From positions 5,174,739-5,238,738 of the forward strand of contig OZ017767.1 in NCBI GenBank assembly GCA_963969345.1: a stretch of DNA of 64,000 nt, in the 5' to 3' direction. The notes beneath the pieces are model-generated. The model searched no databases. It was not told the origin of the DNA and saw only the letters and a list, made by a program, of their open reading frames with translations. The translations under genes and the position numbers were made by a program. Of this stretch, positions 57,299-64,000 are shown piece by piece (positions within the stretch are counted from its first letter, which is position 1; each line of letters starts with the position of its first letter). This DNA is from Turbatrix aceti (lineage: Eukaryota; Nematoda; Chromadorea; Rhabditida; Panagrolaimidae).

Positions 57299-57499
57299 CT
57301 AAAACAGAACACAAAAGAACGCGGAATCGGTTAAGCGCGACAGAAACCAACAATAACTATACATTTGTTCGTTTCTGGAAAAACTGTACAGTCAGTAAAA
57401 AGATGAAAAAATACAAGAGTCAGTTAGAAAACTGCAGAGTTAATGAATGATAAACACGACTGTCGCATCGATGAATCGACGCTGGTGATCCATCCGTCA

Positions 57500-59819
57500 T
57501 TACTGGTTCTGAACATTGGCGACGTAGGTCAGATCCCTGTTGGTCGCCTCGATGATGTCGTTGATCTCGCCGCGGTGCTCGATCGAAAGTCGCGTCAGCC
57601 AGCCGTTGCAGTTGTCGTAGCCGAGACGATCGACGAGGAGGTCGACAGCGGATTGAACGGTGGCGTCTGAAAATGGCTAGTTTACAAAAAACAAACTTCA
57701 AAGCCTTCAAAACTCACCAGGATGTTCGATGGGGCACTGGCGCTGATGTCCCATGTTGGGGTAGTACTTGGCGACGTCGTAGTACGCCTTGCCGGCACAG
57801 CACTTCTCCTCGGAGGCGCGTGGAGTGAGGTCGGGGTACAGAGCGGTGCCGGAAACGATGATCTCTGCAGCCGACTGAGGAACTTCTTCGGCGGGACGAA
57901 GAATCTCTTCGACGCGTTCGTTGGGAGGCGAAGCAATGGTAAACGGCGTGCTCGGAACCTCCGAGAATTCCGTCTCGGCGACCGAAGTCGCGTACGCGTA
58001 CGTCGGAGCGTGCTGGTTGTTCTCGCGAGTCGCAGCAGCGTCCGACATGAGACTGACGTCGTCGCGCATCGAGTCAACGTCGGTAGCCGTCTCGCTGGGG
58101 TTACGGACGCGAAGGGCGCGGCAGAGCTCTTCGTAGTTGGCGGCCTGAACCTGCATCTGGCTTTCGCCGTTGTTGACCACCAGCGGCTGGGCAGGGGTCG
58201 ATGTCGGGGTTGGCAGGCTGGTCATCGAGCTTCTCATGCGTTCGTGGAGGACTTCGATGGCAGACGAGCTGGCCACGTCGTCGTGCGAGTCTTCGAGTTG
58301 ATCGCGGCTGATAATTTCGATGTCAGAAACCTCGGATGGCGAGCGACTGTCCGTCTGACGCTCCTCGGCCGGAGCATCGCCGGTGACGGAGAACCAATCG
58401 GCGTCGACGTCGTCGACCTGGCGTTCGACAGACATCTGGTGAAGCGCTTCCTGTACCTGTTCGACGGCGACTTCCTCAGATTGCGGGACCGGAGTCGTCG
58501 CACGCGTAACCACCGGAGTGGCAATCTGCGCAGGAGACTCGTTGGATTCCATTTCGATTTCGGCTTCGACGACTGGGGCCAGCTCGGGTTCCGCCGGGTG
58601 CTCTTCTTCAGCCGGGGCAGAGACATGGACATGCTCCGGGGCCGGGGCCGGAGCAGGGGTCGCCTCAGGAGCGGGAGCAGTTTCAAACGTCTGAGGCGCA
58701 CCGCCAGCGATGTAGCTCTGCAGCATGGAAACCGGCTCGCGAACGAGCTGGGCAACGTTGTAGAACATGTGGTCGAGGCCGTCGTTGGACGTCGGGGGCG
58801 GCACTTGAGCCAAGATATCGGTGGCCGTCTTCAGCGTGGCTTCGGCGGTGGCACGAACATTTTCGACGATTTCGGACACTTCGGATTCGCTGATGCTCTG
58901 AAAAAAAAGAATAACGTTGTTTTTTCCATGGAACATAAAAAACGCAAAACATACCCTCGAAAAGTTGTGAGCAGTGTCGGATGACACGCCGTAAGAAGCG
59001 GCAGCGGCAGCAGCGGCCTGGGCATTAGCAGACTCAAGAGTCGCGCTCAGCGGCACCGATTCGGCTTCCGGAGTGCGGTACAGACCGCTGACGTTGCTCG
59101 CAGAGCGTTCAGGACGCGGGCGAAGAACAGAATCCTTTTTCGGCGTCGAAGTGTGTCGAGCACGCTTTTCTACGTCACCAGAATTGATTTCGTCAGCGCT
59201 GCGCTTCATGGCTTCGGCCAGCGAATGACGGTACATCTTGCCAGCGTTGTAGCCACGACGGGGGATTTGGAAAAGCGAGTGACGGCTGCTGAATACAAAA
59301 GGCGGGATCGGGACATCGGGTCTGACGCGGCGAATCATGATGTGATCGTCGTGGTGACCCTTCCGTTCGCAGGATTCGCACATGTCGTAATCGTCGCAGG
59401 TAATACACTTGAATCGGGTTCCGGCGATTTCCTTGCTGCACATGTTGCAGATGATGCCCTGATGAATCACCTTTTCTCCCGGAGTGACGCGAACGAGACG
59501 GATGCAGGGTACGTTCATGTTTCTAGCCAGGATGACGAGGTAGTCGAGGTCCTCCTGCATGCCGAGCGCCACTTCGTCGCCTTCGTCATCTACAATAAAA
59601 AATTGCGTAAATTACGAAATTATAAGGGTCCAAAAACTCACCGATATAAGCAACGTCCGGGTCAGGGTGGTTGAAATAAGCACGCAGCGTATTTCGCAAT
59701 TTGCCAAACATGTTGTCATTGACGTCGATGCTGAAGCGACGGACAATGCCGCCGGCAACGATCTTGAATTGCATGATTTCAACATCGTTGACCTTTGTAA
59801 ATGGAGAAAACGCAGACAT
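57500..59819 (-). CDS. sqst-1: p62/sequestosome-type selective autophagy receptor
   Basis: Exons (minus) 59642-59819, 58955-59589, 57718-58897 and 57500-57666 encode 719 residues, near the length of C. elegans SQST-1. The start lies 11 nt after a TTTCAG acceptor. Domains: PB1 (1 to about 95, with VRRFSIDVNDN and the acidic DPDVAYI...DDEGDE part), ZZ zinc finger (about 103-147, ICNMCSKEIAGTRFKCITC ... CESCERKGHHDDH), a long Ala/Pro/Glu-rich linker, a likely LC3-interacting region DADWFSV (WFSV at 439-442), and a C-terminal UBA (about 665-719, AVDLLVDRLGYDN ... EATNRDLTYV). The protein oligomerises by PB1, binds ubiquitinated cargo by UBA and LGG-1/LC3 by the LIR, delivering aggregates to autophagosomes. 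Confidence 0.92.
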
Positions 59820-60586
59820 GTTTACGGGTTCTGAAAGAAATTATAAGACTGACTCATTCCACACTCTGACGCTCAAAGACACAAAATCGATCACGGAATG
59901 CACACAAAACACAGCGCAGCAACAACGAATGTAATACTGGCGATTGTGAACGTAAGCCAACCCGGTAAGAAACGCAGAGCGATGTAAACTAAAATAAAAC
60001 TAAGTTTAGGGCGGCCAAAAACAACGGTACACACAAGCCATGTTTTTCCGGACATCCTGTAAAACTGTGTAGGCTAGCATGCATAGAATTGTAAAATATT
60101 GTCCATTTTATCAATCCGGCTTTACACACGGATGAAAAAAGTGGACATGACTCAATAAATGGTCATGGAAAAGCTCAAAACAACTCGAATGACTCTCAAA
60201 TTCACTTCAAGATAAGCCAACCGACAGAGCGCGAGCGAGTGAAGGCGCACTGTCGACCAGGACAAATGTGTAGAGAGAATCAGCTGACAACGCGCGGTGA
60301 AAAGAGCGCTAACGCTCTCGGACAGACGTCAAAACAGCTGATGCCCGGTTGTGTGTTCTCATGGGCAGAACTTTTTTTGTTGTTGTTTCAGGAGACTTTT
60401 ATGGTTATGGTTCGTGCGCGGAGTGCAAAGGTAAAGCATTCCTAAATAATTATTAGTGCATCGGATGCTACGGATAAGATTTGCCAGGATTGCAATTCAT
60501 TTTAATCAAATCCCATGAAATTACGATTATCACTTGAAAAAAAAGCAAAAAACAGTCATTGCTCCGTTTTTGAATGCTCGAATAGC
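59820..60586. other. Spacer upstream of sqst-1
   Basis: Promoter or outron of sqst-1 and the 3' UTR of alpha-galactosidase, both on minus. No gene seen. Confidence 0.4.
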
Positions 60587-61974
60587 CTAGAAGTTTTTCT
60601 TCGCGATACGGTACAGAACCACTCCTGTAGCTGGGACATTAACTATGAAGGTTTTATAGCTGGAAAAGTTTTTTGTCTCGTAATTCCAGACATCTTTTGC
60701 AATCAGGTTGTGTCCATGGAATGGGAAACCGATGCTTTTGTCGAGTTTGACCTTAACTTTCTAAATACAAGTTGGCTTAAAGGTGCTTCAAATTTGTGAA
60801 TCATACCAATGGGAAGTTGTTTTCGTTGTAGATGGCAACCGCCGCTTTATTGTATCCTTGGAGTTTTTTGACGTAAAAGGTGATACCGTTTTCCTATAAT
60901 TTACTTGAATTTGTTCATCCAAGGCATAAAATCCGGCCGGTTGGTCGAATTTTTTTTTTAAATAGGCGGCCGACTCACCTGGCGCGTGGCGAATGCAAAG
61001 TGCCCCAGAGGGTCTTGGTCAATGGCTATGACGTCACTGTTCTGGAGTATTTCCTTGTGTACGGGCGTCATGTCCTGAATTTTCGCCGAGAAGATAAGCG
61101 GCGCGGACCACATTGCCCAGAGCGAGATCTGTACCCTGTTCTGATCGTCCGTAAATCCCGGATTGCCTATAACCAGCATATCGGGGTCGCTCCAGTGACC
61201 TGGGCCGACGTAGGGGGCTATGTGGTGCTGGTTGGCCGTGTAGTACCTGATGATGTCCCCCACGCAGCCGGAGCCATCCGGCCCGAACCAGCAAAGACTG
61301 ACATCCACATAGTTGCGCCAAAGGTTGGAGTATTCGGAGATGACTTTGTAGTCGTTTGTGTTTTCTTGTCCGATAGAGTAGAAATACAGTGGCCATTCGT
61401 TGCTGTACACCATGCCCCGCCGGGTGCCGGTTACGATGGCGTCAGACATGTTCATGTAGGTCTCGATAGGATCGTAGCCTCTGATGTGGCACGCGTCGAA
61501 TTTAACGTAGTCAATGCCCCAGCTATCGAAGGTTTTCGCGTCTTGCCAGGTGTGCTTGTAGCTCCCCGGGTAGCGCTGGCAGGTGAGGAGGCCAGCTGCT
61601 TCGTATATGCCGAGTTTGAGGCCTTTTGAATGAATGTAGTTGGACAGGGCTTTCATGCCCGAAGGAAAGCGGGTCGCGTTCGGCGTGAGCTCTTTGTTCC
61701 ATGTCCGTTTCCACGACATCCAGCAATCGTCGATGTTGACGTACTCGTAGCCGAGCTTTAGGTAGCCTTCGGAGGCCAGGTAGTCGGCCACCTGCCGGTA
61801 CAAAGCCTCGCTGACACAGTCCGTGCTGGGAGCCGAGCAGTTCACGGCACACGCGTAGGTCGCCCACGAATTCCAGCCCATGGGGGGCGTCCTGGCCATG
61901 CCGTTTTCTAGGGCATCGCCGTGAAAAACGCATATGAGCACTATCAGGAGGAGAAAGGTACCTGGGCGCTTCAT
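60587..61974 (-). CDS. gana-1: GH27 alpha-galactosidase, lysosomal/secreted
   Basis: Exons (minus) 60979-61974, 60807-60893 and 60587-60760 encode 418 residues. Signal peptide MKRPGTFLLLIVLICVFHGDA; the GH27 opening ENGMARTPPMGWNSW; nucleophile Asp160 in YVKFDACH; acid/base Asp263 in GHWSDPDM; Cys pairs of the family; and a C-terminal beta domain (ENGITFYVKKLQGYNKAAVA). The substrate-selecting loop reads NEWPLY, with Glu193 and Leu196 as in human GLA rather than the Ser and Ala of NAGA, so alpha-galactose should be preferred over N-acetyl-galactosamine. C. elegans GANA-1 is the single ancestor-like enzyme of both types. It removes terminal alpha-galactose from glycolipids and glycoproteins in lysosomes. 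The poorly spaced last intron acceptor (ATTTAG at 60761) is chosen for frame and homology. Confidence 0.92.
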
Positions 61975-62260
61975 ACTGCCTATCTAGGAACATTTGAGGA
62001 TTTAATAATTGGAAAAAACATTTATTTATACGAACAATTGTCGGAGCACGCAAAATATCGACAGTAAATTGCAATGGAACGGGGGTGTTTGGAGCTATGA
62101 TGCAGAAACTGCACAAATCCCTTGCTGGTAGCACGAACAAGGTGTAGCACAGAAAAAGACAACAAAGGACGAGGCACCTTATATAAGGGTTACAATGATA
62201 AGAATTGAACATGCGAACAAAACTAATACATGTCAGGTGTTGGACGTCGAACGACAATCA

Positions 62261-62794
62261 TCATGCAATCCTTACAACAACTGCACCCGTCGTAGGCTTT
62301 GTCGCCGTGAAAGCCCGTTTTCTGTCCTGAACCCGGGGAATAGAGCTCCACTGCGTCGAAGGCCGGGCTCTCTGCTGCGTGCGAAGCTGTTTTCGGAGCC
62401 GTTTCGTGCATTCTTCCGGGACTGAAATTCACAGTAATCAGAAAAATACCGATATTGCAAACGACAAAAAAAATCAGTTACGTTTATTGCACTGCTGGAC
62501 GAGGTTATCATTCTCGACGCAAAGCTCGGTTTCATCGTGGCACTCAATATCGCAGAGATCGAGTACCGGGATCCATTCTGCGTCGGCGAAGGGCTTCCCG
62601 CCTGAAAATTAATTAACCGGTCAGTCGCGCGTCTTACTGACCAGTCGCTCACAGAGATCGTGATTCCTCATGAGGAATCTGATGATTCTGAACTTTTTGA
62701 GTTCCTTGAGGGATTGAGAAGGGGCGCCGTGCACCACCTCGGCGAGGAGAAAGAGGACCCCCACGGTCCAGACAATCGCCTTCGACGCTTTCAT
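62261..62794 (-). CDS. Small secreted Cys-containing protein
   Basis: Exons (minus) 62638-62794, 62482-62601 and 62261-62421 join to 145 residues. Signal peptide MKASKAIVWTVGVLFLLAEVVHG, then a basic helix (ELKKFRIIRFLMRNHDLCERL) and a Cys-spaced region (LCDIECHDETELC ... QQCNKLPEEC) followed by an Arg/Lys-rich tail. No known family recognised. The first two exons are well supported. The third exon frame is set by phase; another frame of the same exon encodes a CSCCKDC cluster and would apply if the donor at 62481 shifted, so the C-terminus is uncertain. Confidence 0.6.
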
Positions 62795-63099
62795 CTTTGC
62801 AATTGATTATCCTATCCTATCTCCGCACCCGCGGCGTCCGCGTCCCAGCAGGTGGAGGAGAGCCAGTTCAGTTCAGTTCGCGCAACGCCCCTCGCCTCTT
62901 CACACCCGACTGCGCCGGTCAACGATTGGTTTATTCAGGTCCGTTGCGCCGAAGCCAAAGTCGTTGAAATGACATGACAAGCAAGCACATAAAACGGAGG
63001 CGAAACTTTCGGAAAAACAATAAAAACGTCGGCCGGCACTGGAGTTTGCTTGAAATTAGGATGATCAACATTTCTGGCGCAGAATACAGAAACGGAGGA

Positions 63100-64000
63100 C
63101 TAGAAGAGATTGAGTCCGCAGCCGAAGGTGCGCCCGATGCTCTGCGTGTAGTACCTCTGGAAGCCGGCCTGGGTTTCTTCGAGGAACTCGGCAGGCACGC
63201 CCGTTGCCGAAATGGAAAACTCGGTGCAGTCATTCTGAAAAAAAAGAAAAAAATCAAACAATTGGATGACATGGAAAAGTAAAAGCACTTTCATCCGACG
63301 TGACGCAACAATCTAAATCTAAATCGCGTCTAACCGGTTTGCAGAAAGGACAATCAACGCAAAAAAATGAGCCATAAACTTTCAGAAAAATAGTTCATAC
63401 GACAAAGACCGTTGAATTTTTTTGTTTAATCCAAAAAAACTCACCGCGTCCCGAAGACCGAAGGAAACACGAGCAAAGTGTTCGGAGGGATACTTTTTCA
63501 ACCTCCAGAGCATGACGAGTGACTCGTTGGGCTTGATGGACTCGAAGGAACCGGTGATCTGGCCGCCGAGCAGCGAGAACTTGCCGCCTTCCTTTGCGTC
63601 GATGACTCCCGAGCCGTTGGTCCACGCTCGGAAGAGCTGGGGATCGGTGAGGATTTCAAACAGACGCTCAGGCGGGACCTTGAAGACGTCAACGGTATCG
63701 AATGACTTCACTTCCACCGGACCGGCGGGCGCGGTGGTCGGTGCCGGCTTCGAGGATTCGATGACGTGGTTCTGGAAGCTCTGCTTGTCGACGACGGTCG
63801 TCTTGCCCTTCGTGATGACCTGAGGCTTCGCCTTGTCCGTAGGCAGGATGAGACCCTTGCTGAACTCCTGCTTGAGATCGCGGATGTACTCGGCAACCAG
63901 CTTGCGCACGGAGGACTGAACGTCGTGGGCGAGGACGCGTCTGATCTCGGCTTCGTGCGGGCCCTTCGTTTTCAGGTGCCCGACAACGTCCACCTCATCT
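63100..64000 (-). CDS. ahsa-1: AHA1-type activator of Hsp90 ATPase (N-terminus outside window)
   Basis: Exons (minus) 63445 to beyond 64000 and 63100-63234; about 229 C-terminal residues are visible. The first part is the end of the AHA1 N-terminal domain (KGPHEAEIRRVLAHDVQSSV ... REYI-like VAEYIRDLKQEF); after a Thr/Pro linker comes the AHSA1/START-like domain (FDTVDVFKVPPERLFEILTD, AWTNGSGVIDAKEGGKFSLL, PNESLVMLWRLKKYPSEHFA) ending GFQRYYTQSIGRTFGCG just before the stop. The two exons join exactly where human AHSA1 is continuous. AHA1 binds Hsp90 and stimulates its ATPase in the cytosol, helping client maturation. Confidence 0.92.

Noticed and set aside
57722..58984. 420-codon plus-strand frame opposite sqst-1
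   Set aside because: Crosses real splice sites of the minus gene and encodes only Arg/Gly/Val-rich sequence without a domain.

Overview
The window is nuclear DNA of a small-genome animal, most likely a nematode. Genes are dense and broken by short introns, many of 42-100 nt with T-rich 3' ends reading TTTCAG or TTTTAG. Several start codons sit 0-16 nt after such an acceptor with no upstream exon (48409, 48026, 46906, 59819, 57298, 26502, 1787), the pattern expected of spliced-leader trans-splicing. The gene set fits: homologues of C. elegans unc-34, mel-28, sqst-1, rgef-1 and osm-9, an animal GH19 chitinase, and a nicotinic-type receptor subunit. Coding exons are GC-rich; introns and spacers are AT- and T-rich. 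I could not fix the genus. All gene models are read by eye from splice signals and reading frame; where the exons sum to an intact frame I say so.

Layout. 1-1787 (-): gene with two FLYWCH-like zinc fingers, cut by the window start. 1788-8396: long spacer. 8397-12210 (-): Ena/VASP (unc-34-like), with an alternative first exon that would skip EVH1. 12211-17243: GC-rich region where no exon could be fixed, then a 51-55 bp tandem repeat. 17244-18932 (-): TDRD3-like protein with an RGG tail and no Tudor domain. 20265-30740 (+): five head-to-tail genes (nicotinic-type receptor, TRPV channel, HDHD3-like HAD protein, Mediator MED17, GH19 chitinase) separated by only 112-293 bp. 34671-38870 (+): RasGRP-type exchange factor, with a secreted-protein gene on the opposite strand inside its second intron. 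39756-42155 (-): three secreted proteins, each with a TATA box, sharing a C-terminal motif. 42929-45980 (-): cysteinyl-tRNA synthetase. 46906-47392 (+): C-terminally short Skp1. 47533-48026 (-): small mitochondrial-type membrane protein. 48409-54024 (+): ELYS/MEL-28 nucleoporin. 54214-55313: remnant of a very short LTR retrotransposon. 55355-64000 (-): uncharacterised gene, p62/SQST-1, alpha-galactosidase, small Cys-containing secreted protein, and the C-terminal part of AHA1.

Most genes are ordinary conserved cell biology and need not act together. The least ordinary items are the secreted trio with a common C-terminal motif, the Skp1 that lacks its F-box-binding tail, a probable non-AUG mitochondrial extension on cysteinyl-tRNA synthetase, a two-residue expansion in the receptor Cys-loop, and the LTR remnant carrying a long complement to tRNA-Leu. 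I saw no bacterial-type system, CRISPR array or complete autonomous mobile element.
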